Notes: generated by a model from the letters alone, not told the origin. Positions 1 through 5,853 are shown, counted from the first letter of the stretch. The stretch is 7,422 bases of DNA from Chthonomonadaceae bacterium (GCA_014377395.1 JACMPS010000569.1:1-7422); one strand, 5' to 3'. Made by a program: numbers and translations.

Positions 1-1483
1 CACTCATGAAAGCGTCGTCAATGGGCCCCTGCAGATTGTGCCGCTTGGCAAGTTTGTTCTCACTGTTTGTGCGAACGACGCTCCACTTTTCCGCCGTTTT
101 CCGCAGGTGAATTGTTCCGGGCTTCACGGTCAGGATTTGCCCGTCCAGTGCTACTTTTCGCAAGCCTTTCCAGTCCGGCGTCGTAGGTGGATTGATTGTC
201 AGAGCAACGACATTTTGCGTTTTCACGAGCAAGGTGTGATCGGGTTGCAGATCGGCGTCCACACGGGCGCGTTCCCATTCCTTGCTCATTGCGTCAATCG
301 TGAGCCACTTCATTTCGTTGTATTTCAGTGTCCACGTCGTCAACTTCACACTTTTTGGAGCGCGGTCATTGCCCTGTGCGACAAGTGCATCTACCCGTGC
401 CGCCACATCTTTTTTCGCGTTTTGCTCGTACCAGTGTCCTGCTTTTGCCCCGATTACCTGAGTGAGTTCCAACCCCTCGGAAGTCATGGATTTCGCCATT
501 TCGACGGCTGCCTGTCGCTGTCCGTCCACTTCCCCGGAATAAGAGATTGTGGGAAGATTGTACAGATTGAGGGCGTAATCCGTGCTGTCATAGAGATGCC
601 AGAGTTTGCGTTCGTACCATGTAGGGGGATTGTCGTTTTCTCCGATTCGCAAAAAGCCCGCCGTCTCGGAAAAGCCCGCGCCGGGGTTTGCCGCCGCCCA
701 CATTCCCGCGTAATGTGTGGCAAATGTCCAACACGCCGCACCCCCCATTGAAAAGCCACGTACCGCGATGCGGTCGGGATCAACCGGATAATGCTTTCGC
801 AGGTGTTGCATTGCCTCGAATCCGTCAATTTCCCCTGCAAAGCGATTCGCGTTGCAGTATCGCCCGTAGGGATGCAACACAAAGGTATCCGAGGGGGCAA
901 ATTCGCCCATTGAATGTTGGCGTTCGTTGATGAAATTGAGTTCGCTGAGTTGTTCGCCGCGCCCATGAAACCAGAAGTCAAGGCGACGCGGTTTGGTGTC
1001 GCTTTTCCCGCCATAAGTTGCAGGAACGATGATGCCGTAGGGTTGTACCGAGCCGTCAATCTCGGAGAGGTAGCCACGCGCTACGGTTCCCGTTTGCGTT
1101 GTCCAGGGCGTTTTTCCCTGTCGCAGGTCGGTGGCTCGCTCCTGTCCCTGCTCCAGGAGTTTTTTCGCGGTTTCGATCTCGCGGACATTAAAAAACTCAT
1201 CGTAGGTCAGAGCGTAACGCGCCGCATTGTAGTAAATCTGAACGTCGGGAAGCAATTCCAGCAGGTCGGGCTTTGATTTCAACTCGATTTTGAGGGCTTC
1301 AATCTTCTTGCCGAGCGCGGCAATTCCCGCTTCAAGAATTATTTTGTCCCCGGTGGAAACGGCAACGCCCCGCGCCGGAATACGCGGCACACTGTCGGGC
1401 GTGTCGCTCTTTGCCCGGTTTGTCTGTATCGTCACTGCACACGCAAGAGATGCCCCTAGCATCAGTCGGCTAAATTTCATCAT
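1..1483 (-). CDS. Secreted prolyl-oligopeptidase-type alpha/beta-hydrolase (esterase or peptidase), C-terminus cut by window edge
   Basis: The minus strand is open without a stop from the ATG at 1483 to position 1, giving 494 residues of a longer protein. The first ATG of an ATG-ATG pair is preceded by AAGGA (1493-1489) with five bases of spacing. The N-terminus (MMKFSR, then a hydrophobic LMLGASLACAVTI stretch) looks like a short signal peptide, so I infer export. Catalytic features of the alpha/beta-hydrolase fold are visible: FWFHGRGE around His173 (oxyanion region), GFSMGGAAC with nucleophile Ser245, Asp320 in SGEVDG and His350 in GHW. Their order and spacing match the Ser-Asp-His triad of prolyl-oligopeptidase/dienelactone-hydrolase-like enzymes. 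Residues 48-125 form a mostly helical N-terminal part. After the hydrolase core comes a beta-rich tail holding GPIDDAF (486-492), which I recall from large planctomycete and verrucomicrobial homologues. The substrate cannot be told; a carbohydrate ester or a peptide is possible. The family call is firm, the function is not. Confidence 0.88.
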   Translation of the reverse strand, partial: MMKFSRLMLGASLACAVTIQTNRAKSDTPDSVPRIPARGVAVSTGDKIILEAGIAALGKKIEALKIELKSKPDLLELLPDVQIYYNAARYALTYDEFFNVREIETAKKLLEQGQERATDLRQGKTPWTTQTGTVARGYLSEIDGSVQPYGIIVPATYGGKSDTKPRRLDFWFHGRGEQLSELNFINERQHSMGEFAPSDTFVLHPYGRYCNANRFAGEIDGFEAMQHLRKHYPVDPDRIAVRGFSMGGAACWTFATHYAGMWAAANPGAGFSETAGFLRIGENDNPPTWYERKLWHLYDSTDYALNLYNLPTISYSGEVDGQRQAAVEMAKSMTSEGLELTQVIGAKAGHWYEQNAKKDVAARVDALVAQGNDRAPKSVKLTTWTLKYNEMKWLTIDAMSKEWERARVDADLQPDHTLLVKTQNVVALTINPPTTPDWKGLRKVALDGQILTVKPGTIHLRKTAEKWSVVRTNSENKLAKRHNLQGPIDDAFMS

Positions 1484-1534
1484 TGATATCCTTTTTATTT
1501 GACTTACGCCCCCACCCTGATCTTGTCCAAACAG

Positions 1535-1559
1535 CCCTCCCCCAAAATCCGGGAGAGGG
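1535..1559. repeat. Imperfect hairpin, C-rich/G-rich
   Basis: CCCTCCCCC (1535-1543) pairs with GGGAGAGGG (1551-1559) with one C-A mismatch and a seven-base loop AAAATCC. There is no T-run on either side, so it is not a classical terminator. It lies in the leader or promoter region of the minus-strand hydrolase gene. The sequence resembles dispersed intergenic palindromes seen in several environmental phyla; that resemblance is from memory. Confidence 0.6.
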
Positions 1560-1601
1560 AAGCAGGTTCAAATGCCCGCTTCTTCTCTGCTATTTTATCT
1601 T

Positions 1602-1637
1602 CTCTCTGTGCCTCTGTGTCTCTAACGCAGTGAGTGG
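1602..1637 (+). repeat. Dispersed repeat copy A (CTCTGTG-rich arm ending in GTGG)
   Basis: This 36-base stretch begins CTCTCTGTG and ends in TCTCTAACGCAGTGAGTGG (1619-1637). Its 19-base end matches the repeat at 7330-7348 at 15 of 19 positions, and all four differences are transitions. The part before it also aligns with the complement of 7178-7214, with one single-base length difference. This shows the element is not unique to one intergenic region. Confidence 0.75.
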
Positions 1638-1739
1638 TAGATTACTCTTCGTTGCGTAAGGTAAGCGATTTATGTCTCCCTCAAGTTCACCGAAAGGGAG
1701 GAAGTCTCCTGCACAACCCCTGTAGTTCGGGGCGTCGGG

Positions 1740-1752
1740 TATACTTTGTCCT
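1740..1752 (+). promoter_or_regulatory. -10 box (TATACT) of an apparently leaderless SDR mRNA
   Basis: TATACT at 1740-1745 matches the sigma-70-type -10 consensus at five of six positions and ends only seven bases before the ATG at 1753. Transcription would therefore start at or within a base or two of the start codon. No Shine-Dalgarno-like sequence is present in the bases just upstream, which supports a leaderless message. The -35 region (around 1717-1722) is poor, and there is no extended TG motif. The same TATACT hexamer occurs in the promoter at the right edge of the window. Confidence 0.6.
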
Positions 1753-3219
1753 ATGAGCGAAAACAAAATTAAAACGGAAGAAGTGAGAAAACCCGAAACA
1801 CAAATCTCGCCGGAAGAAATGGAAGTCTGCCTGCGCGTTTTGCAACAGGTGGCTTATTTTCCGGCAAGTGTGCAGGGCGCAGACCGCTTCAAGGGGCTGA
1901 TCTCAAAAGTCTATAAAGAGTGCAAGCGTTTCGATCACCACGAAGAGCGTTGGCGCAAACAGGTAGAAGATCGCGCCCTTCTGGAAACGACGCGAATGGT
2001 GGAGATTCAGCGTGATTCACCCGCCGTGACCGCGCTTCCCGCCCCCGACATTGCCTCTCCTCAGCGGAAACTTAACAAGCCGGAGCGTTGCTACATTTGC
2101 AAGGGCGAGTACACCGAAGTCCATTTTTTCTACCATTTGCTTTGCCCCGCCTGCGCCGAGTTCAATCATCGTATGCGCCACCTCAGCACCGATCTGACGG
2201 GGCGCACGGCACTGATCACGGGGGGGCGTGTCAAAATCGGTTTCCAGACAGTGCTGAAATTGCTCAGAGACGGTGCAAAAGTAATTGTCACAACCCGATT
2301 TCCCAATGCCGCCGCCCGTCGCTTCCATGCCGAAAACGACTCGAAAGAGTGGGAACACCGCCTCCAACTTTATGCCCTCGACCTGCGAAACATTCCCGCT
2401 GTCGAAGCCTTCTCGCAACACCTGCTGGCTACGGAACCCGCGCTCGACATTATCATTCACAATGCCGCACAAACGATTCGCCGTCCACCAGGTTTTTATC
2501 GTGAGCTGCTGGCACTTGAACACGCCTCGCAAGATTTTCTTGCGATTGAAGCACCTCGCCTTGTTCAGTCTTCGCCTTCGACGCTCATGGTCTCGCAAAG
2601 GACGTTTTCAGACTCACAGGAATTGAAGGAAAAAGAGGAAGCAGCAACGTCCGCCGTCGCGCTTTCGGCGGTACGGAACGTGCTGCCTGTGGACGCATTG
2701 GAGGACAATGAGGAGCGAGCCGATTTTCGAGACCACAATAGTTGGCTTTTACGACTTGATGAGGTGAGCGCACCGGAAATGCTCGAAGTTCAACTAGTGA
2801 ATTCCGTCGCGCCGTTTCTGTTGAACAGTCGGCTAAAACCGCTTTTGATGCGTTCGTCTTTTCCGCGTCGTTTTATCGTGAACGTCTCGGCAATGGAAGG
2901 GCAATTTCAGCGCCACAAAACCGTTTTTCACCCTCACACCAACATGGCGAAGGCGGCACTGAATATGATGACGCGCACTTCTGGGGAGGACTACGCCAGA
3001 GACGGAATTTACATGACAAGCGTGGATACGGGTTGGATCACCGACGAAAACCCGACTCCCAAACGCACACGCAAACAGGAAGACGTTGGCTTTTTTCCAC
3101 CACTTGATATTTTCGATGGCATGGCGCGAATTTATCATCCGATAGCGGAAGGCATCAATGAAGAGAAGGAACCTTACTTTGGTATTTTCCTCAAAGACTA
3201 CGTTTCTTGCCCCTGGTGA
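1753..3219 (+). CDS. Atypical short-chain dehydrogenase/reductase-like protein with N-terminal zinc knuckle
   Basis: This 488-residue protein is about twice the length of a classical SDR. Residues 1-110 form a charged, mostly helical extension. Residues 113-134 hold CYIC...CPAC (Cys113, 116, 131, 134), a probable four-cysteine zinc site. The Rossmann domain begins near 149 with TALITGGRVKIG (152-163), where the canonical TGxxxGIG has Lys161 in place of the middle glycine. HNAAQT (236-241) is the NNAG-equivalent motif, Asn350 fits the conserved active-site Asn, and Ser379 in NVSAMEG fits the catalytic Ser. The expected YxxxK motif reads TNMAK, with Thr396 in the Tyr position and Lys400 kept. 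About 90 extra residues (roughly 250-340) sit between the NNAG strand and the Asn helix. I recall homologues with the same GGRVKIG and PHTNMAKAALN motifs elsewhere, so these changes look like a family trait and not decay. Cofactor binding is plausible. Substrate and even catalysis are unknown. The start is fixed by the adjacent -10 box. Confidence 0.93.
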   Translation: MSENKIKTEEVRKPETQISPEEMEVCLRVLQQVAYFPASVQGADRFKGLISKVYKECKRFDHHEERWRKQVEDRALLETTRMVEIQRDSPAVTALPAPDIASPQRKLNKPERCYICKGEYTEVHFFYHLLCPACAEFNHRMRHLSTDLTGRTALITGGRVKIGFQTVLKLLRDGAKVIVTTRFPNAAARRFHAENDSKEWEHRLQLYALDLRNIPAVEAFSQHLLATEPALDIIIHNAAQTIRRPPGFYRELLALEHASQDFLAIEAPRLVQSSPSTLMVSQRTFSDSQELKEKEEAATSAVALSAVRNVLPVDALEDNEERADFRDHNSWLLRLDEVSAPEMLEVQLVNSVAPFLLNSRLKPLLMRSSFPRRFIVNVSAMEGQFQRHKTVFHPHTNMAKAALNMMTRTSGEDYARDGIYMTSVDTGWITDENPTPKRTRKQEDVGFFPPLDIFDGMARIYHPIAEGINEEKEPYFGIFLKDYVSCPW

Positions 3220-3292
3220 GGACACAAGGAATAAATCACTCTTGTCCTTCTCCCTTACGCAAGCGTTGCAAACAGTTTTCTTCAGGGGGAGT

Positions 3293-3312
3293 CCGGGGAA
3301 TTCATTCCCCGG
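3293..3312. repeat. Perfect palindrome, 9-bp arms
   Basis: CCGGGGAAT (3293-3301) and ATTCCCCGG (3304-3312) are exact inverted copies separated by TC. As RNA it would form an eight-pair stem with a four-base loop. It is the first of a row of palindromes downstream of the SDR stop codon (74 bases away). No U-tract follows. Confidence 0.85.
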
Positions 3313-3326
3313 CTACAAAAGTGCGA

Positions 3327-3344
3327 AGTCCACCTCTGTGGACT
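3327..3344. repeat. Perfect hairpin, 7-bp arms
   Basis: AGTCCAC (3327-3333) and GTGGACT (3338-3344) are exact inverted copies around the loop CTCT. It lies 14 bases after the preceding palindrome. Together they form a two-hairpin unit resembling REP/BIME-type composite elements; whether it recurs elsewhere in the genome cannot be seen here. Confidence 0.8.
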
Positions 3345-3407
3345 CAATGCAAATGCGATGGTGATAGCCTTTGCTTCTCCTGCAAGTCTTTTGTTTCAGC
3401 CCGAAAT

Positions 3408-3443
3408 ACGGTTCCGGTGTCCGAAGGAAGTCCTGCGAACCGT
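3408..3443. repeat. Inverted repeat ACGGTTC / GAACCGT
   Basis: ACGGTTC (3408-3414) and GAACCGT (3437-3443) are exact seven-base inverted copies around a 22-base interior. It is the third palindromic unit in the same intergenic mosaic. Confidence 0.65.
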
Positions 3444-3447
3444 GTAG

Positions 3448-3467
3448 GGGCGTCGCTCTCCACGCCC
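3448..3467. repeat. Hairpin GGGCGT / ACGCCC
   Basis: GGGCGT (3448-3453) pairs exactly with ACGCCC (3462-3467) around an eight-base loop, starting five bases after the preceding inverted repeat. A further small palindrome, GGAAT-TT-ATTCC, follows at 3500-3511. It has the same central design (AAT, two bases, ATT) as the palindrome at 3293-3312. Confidence 0.65.
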
Positions 3468-3542
3468 GTTTGTGATTGGGCGCGGGCGGAACGGGGCGCG
3501 GAATTTATTCCTGCGGCGAACGCGCAAATATTTTCTCTCGCT

Positions 3543-3607
3543 AGGAGACAAGCTAAGCACTCCTCAAGGGGGAGGTCAGGAGGGGCTGCAATTCGCTACT
3601 GTCTCCT
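3543..3607. repeat. Inverted repeat reaching into the EEP stop codon
   Basis: AGGAGACA (3543-3550) and TGTCTCCT (3600-3607) are exact eight-base inverted copies about 50 bases apart. The right arm includes the last base of the EEP gene's TGA stop codon (complement of 3607-3609). The interior holds another C-rich/G-rich stretch (CTCC...GGAGG...GGAGGGG). A role in ending or stabilising the EEP transcript is possible but not shown; there is no U-tract. Confidence 0.55.
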
Positions 3608-4707
3608 CAGTGAGGAAGGTAAACGTCGGCGAAAACCGGACGATGCTCTGACCCTTCCTTGTTGCCGGGCCAGGATTTCAGAATCGTCCAATCGGCACTG
3701 AGCATGATGTGATCTATCCGCAGGTAGGGCATATGGATGACCTTCACAAATTGCCCGTAGGTGTAGCCATAACCACGTCCCGCCGCCGAAAAAGCATCTC
3801 GTAATCCGATGTCTTCGAGTTCCTGACAAACCTCAGACTGAACAGGAGCGTTCAAATCACCTGTCAGGATCATGGGCGTGGCTTCTTTACGAAGGTAATC
3901 CGCCAGCAGTTTCGCCTGATTCAAGCGTAAATCGGTGTTGTCGGTGACAGCCTCCTGTGAACGTCGGGCGGCGTGGAGCGAAGTCACCAATCCGCTACGT
4001 GGGCTATGTAGATGCACCGTGTAAACCGTGACGGGCTTGTTATGCACCGTCAACGTACAGCGCATGGCGTTCAGGCGCACATCGCCGGAGGTTAGCGTTT
4101 TCATCTCCGCTTTGGTGATCGGGAGTTGAGAAGCAATCAAATACTGATCAATCGCCTCCACATTCCAGCCATAGAGCGTTTGTCTCATAATGTCTACGTT
4201 GCCGCGATGTGCCTCCTGAAACAAAATCACATCGGGCTTGCTTTCACGAATGTCCTCTAAAATCGAGTTCATATTGTCAATACGTCCCGCTTTGATGTTG
4301 TAAGTCATCAAACGCAATTTTGTGCCTTTGGTCAGGTCGGGGGAGGGCGACGAAAGGTGAAACACAAACCCCATTTGAGCCGTTATGACCCATAATGTCA
4401 GCAAAAGAGGAATCCCCACCCACCGCCACCGAACCAGCAGGTACAGCAAAATCAATGCGACGCCGGGAATCGCCCAAATCCACTGCGGCAGGTAAAGGTT
4501 CAGGCTTGTCCACCACCACCTTTCCGGTCCCGTGTATCCCGCGTAGGCAAGTGCTACCAGAAAAAGCAGATAAAAAACGGTAGGAATCATCAAAATCCAT
4601 GTCATTCTTTTGCGCTTCAGTATTGACTCTGGATTTTGAGCGGATTTTTTAGTTTTCTCTGATTGAGCGGAGAGGGCGGATTTTTTCGTTGTTTTCTCGT
4701 CGGGCAT
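3607..4707 (-). CDS. Membrane-anchored endonuclease/exonuclease/phosphatase (EEP) family protein
   Basis: The 366-residue product has a basic, Lys/Ser-rich N-terminus (1-34), three predicted membrane segments (about 36-57, 76-92 and 97-117) and an EEP metal-dependent phosphohydrolase domain (about 130-366). Diagnostic motifs are present in order: TYNIKAG (Asn137), LFQEA (Glu165, metal ligand), VHLHSP (His232/His234), GDLNAP (Asp284, Asn286), RIDHIM (Asp332, His333) and SEHRPV (His355). The catalytic set is therefore complete. The family includes DNases, sphingomyelinases and inositol-phosphate phosphatases, so the substrate is open. KRKR before the first segment and RWR between the second and third suggest, by the positive-inside rule, that the catalytic domain lies outside the cytoplasmic membrane. 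I chose the ATG at 4707 because AGGA (4715-4712) precedes it; a TTG at 4719 would add four residues but has no clear ribosome binding site. It is divergent from the dioxygenase and convergent with the SDR gene, so probably a single-gene unit. Confidence 0.93.
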   Translation of the reverse strand: MPDEKTTKKSALSAQSEKTKKSAQNPESILKRKRMTWILMIPTVFYLLFLVALAYAGYTGPERWWWTSLNLYLPQWIWAIPGVALILLYLLVRWRWVGIPLLLTLWVITAQMGFVFHLSSPSPDLTKGTKLRLMTYNIKAGRIDNMNSILEDIRESKPDVILFQEAHRGNVDIMRQTLYGWNVEAIDQYLIASQLPITKAEMKTLTSGDVRLNAMRCTLTVHNKPVTVYTVHLHSPRSGLVTSLHAARRSQEAVTDNTDLRLNQAKLLADYLRKEATPMILTGDLNAPVQSEVCQELEDIGLRDAFSAAGRGYGYTYGQFVKVIHMPYLRIDHIMLSADWTILKSWPGNKEGSEHRPVFADVYLPH

Positions 4708-4739
4708 GGTATCCTGCAATCGTTTCGTTCTTGTTCCGG

Positions 4740-4777
4740 TCTGTTCTCTTTTGATCTATTCTCTTTCGATCTGTTCT
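4740..4777. repeat. 15-bp tandem repeat in the EEP 5' leader
   Basis: Two and a half units follow each other: TCTGTTCTCTTTTGA (4740-4754), TCTATTCTCTTTCGA (4755-4769) and a partial TCTGTTCT (4770-4777). The full units differ at two positions. On the EEP sense strand this is a purine-rich (GA/AA) tract that ends about 33 bases before the ATG. Confidence 0.75.
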
Positions 4778-4949
4778 TAACTTTTATTCGGTGCTTTTTG
4801 ATACTGATCGGTCTTACGTTTAGTTTACAGCATTTAAGGGCAAAATACGCGAAGAGAAGCATTTACGGTTTTCTCTCGCGTCATCCCAGTTAAGACCACC
4901 TGGAACTACCCACAACAATTCCGAAACCAATTCTACTTTGAGAACGGTA

Positions 4950-4989
4950 GAAAGAGGAAGAAGGTTTCACAGACAGAGTGAAAGAGGAA
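4950..4989 (+). promoter_or_regulatory. Duplicated GAAAGAGGAA in the dioxygenase leader; downstream copy is the probable RBS
   Basis: The ten-mer GAAAGAGGAA occurs at 4950-4959 and again at 4980-4989, exactly 30 bases apart. The second copy contains GAGGA (4984-4988), ten bases before the ATG at 4999, and is the likely ribosome binding site though the spacing is long. The first copy is not followed by a start codon at a useful distance. Confidence 0.5.
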
Positions 4990-4998
4990 AAATAGAAA

Positions 4999-5766
4999 AT
5001 GAATATCTCGGAGGCATTGACCTCGCTCGGAGTGACCGAGAACACGCTGACCTCCGATGAAAAAGCGTTTCTGGATCGGGAGGGTTATCTTCCCCTACGC
5101 GGCGTCTTGAGCGGTGAGCAAGTGGAAGCCATGCGAAACCGTCAACAGGAATTGCTCGAAGAGGAGGGCGAACGTGCGGGAACCGAAGTACATCAAGAAG
5201 CCGGAACAGACCGCCTTTCCGACCTGATCAACAAAGACCCGCTCTATCACATCGTTCTTACTGAGCCTCGTGTGCTGGCAGGGATCGCCTACGTTTTGCA
5301 GAATGATCTCAAGCTTTCCTCCCTCAACAGTCGTTCCGCGCTTCCGGGTCAGGGGTTACAGGGGCTTCATGTGGACTGGGGACGCCTCGACACTCCGGGT
5401 GATTATCAGGTTTGTAATTCGATCTGGCTTCTGGACGATTTCACCCCGGAAAATGGAGCCACGCGCATTGTCGCCGGCACTCACCTTGACACGAAAGTAC
5501 CGTCGGATGTTATGGCGAACCCGGCAGACCCGCACCCCGACGAAGTCCTGTTGACGGGCAAAGCGGGCGACGTCGTAATTTTCAATGGGCATCTCTGGCA
5601 TGGCGGTACATTGAACCGGACGGACAATCCGCGTCGGGCACTTCATGGCTTTTTTACGCGCCGTCACCAGTCGCAACAACTTGATCAAGCCTCACATTTG
5701 CGCCCGATCACGAGGGCATTATTATCCCCTGAAGCAAAAACGGTCTTGGGGGTAGAAATAAAGTAA
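4999..5766 (+). CDS. PhyH-type Fe(II)/2-oxoglutarate-dependent dioxygenase
   Basis: The 255-residue product shows the phytanoyl-CoA dioxygenase (PhyH) family pattern. The metal-binding facial triad reads H124-V-D126 (in LHVDWG) with distal His201 (in HLWHGGTLN). Arg212 lies 11 residues after that His, where family members place the 2-oxoglutarate-binding Arg. FLDREGYLPLRGVLS (24-38) is the usual N-terminal helix-strand of the family, and GATRIVAGTH (153-162) is the typical mid-domain strand. All catalytic residues are present, so an active hydroxylase is expected, probably cytoplasmic since no signal peptide is seen. PhyH proteins act on very varied small molecules, so the substrate cannot be named; ectoine hydroxylase is unlikely because its signature motif is missing. 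An aminotransferase follows on the same strand after 87 bases, so the two may share a transcript. The start has GAGGA ten bases upstream. Confidence 0.93.
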   Translation: MNISEALTSLGVTENTLTSDEKAFLDREGYLPLRGVLSGEQVEAMRNRQQELLEEEGERAGTEVHQEAGTDRLSDLINKDPLYHIVLTEPRVLAGIAYVLQNDLKLSSLNSRSALPGQGLQGLHVDWGRLDTPGDYQVCNSIWLLDDFTPENGATRIVAGTHLDTKVPSDVMANPADPHPDEVLLTGKAGDVVIFNGHLWHGGTLNRTDNPRRALHGFFTRRHQSQQLDQASHLRPITRALLSPEAKTVLGVEIK

Positions 5767-5853
5767 ACTTGTGAAAATGAGGGGCGGAAAGAAGGCAAAT
5801 CTTCGCTTATTATCATTGTGGAGGTACCGCTCTTTGCTTAAAGGGAAACATAG

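Larger units (their letters stand above)
1484..1752. other. Divergent intergenic region between the hydrolase and SDR genes
   Basis: This 269-base gap separates two divergently transcribed genes and contains no convincing coding frame. It holds a C-rich/G-rich hairpin at 1535-1559, a copy of the CTCTGTG...GTGG dispersed repeat at 1602-1637, a weak CTCCCT/AGGGAG inverted pair near 1675-1700, and the TATACT box at 1740-1745. I could not identify a convincing promoter for the minus-strand hydrolase gene. Only its ribosome binding site is clear. Confidence 0.7.
3220..3606. other. Convergent intergenic region made of palindromic repeats
   Basis: This 387-base gap lies between the 3' ends of the SDR and EEP genes. 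Short open frames cross it, but none has a ribosome binding site or a recognisable product. It contains at least five inverted repeats in a row (3293-3312, 3327-3344, 3408-3443, 3448-3467 and 3500-3511), then a larger pair at 3543-3607. No T-rich terminator tail is obvious, though the hairpins could still end or protect both converging transcripts. Confidence 0.7.
4708..4998. other. Divergent intergenic region between the EEP and dioxygenase genes
   Basis: This 291-base region should hold both promoters, but neither is clear. The best plus-strand match is TTGATA at 4798-4803, with only a weak TAGTTT at 17 bases of spacing. It contains a 15-bp tandem repeat on the EEP side and a repeated GAAAGAGGAA on the dioxygenase side. 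I see no RNA gene in it. Open frames crossing it translate the simple repeat and look non-coding. Confidence 0.6.

Noticed and set aside
38..751. A 237-codon plus-strand open frame
   Set aside because: It lies opposite the hydrolase gene, which has a full catalytic triad, signal peptide and ribosome binding site. The plus-strand translation has no recognisable motifs and is Cys/Arg/Pro-rich, as expected for a shadow frame.
484..1077. A 197-codon minus-strand frame
   Set aside because: It is in a different frame from the hydrolase on the same strand and is fully covered by it. Its translation is low-quality (Thr/Arg/Pro-rich) with no domain.
1430..1483. Lipoprotein signal at ASLAC of the hydrolase
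   Set aside because: The residue at -3 to the cysteine is Ser, with Leu at -2, which does not fit the lipobox. A type I signal peptide is a simpler reading.
2017..2598. A 193-codon minus-strand frame
   Set aside because: It is antisense to the zinc-knuckle/Rossmann region of the SDR gene. It has no motif and no ribosome binding site.
3207..3701. Open frame across the convergent intergenic region (164 codons)
   Set aside because: It runs through the palindrome mosaic and into the antisense of the EEP 3' end. The translation is Arg/Ser-rich without a domain, so it is probably non-coding repeat sequence.
4617..4862. Minus-strand frame with repeated NRSKE residues
   Set aside because: The repeat is simply the translated 15-bp tandem DNA repeat. 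The frame overlaps the EEP start in another frame and has no supported start.
5784..5806. Terminator hairpin between the dioxygenase and aminotransferase genes
   Set aside because: The GAAG/CTTC stem is only four pairs and has no T-run after it, too weak to call.
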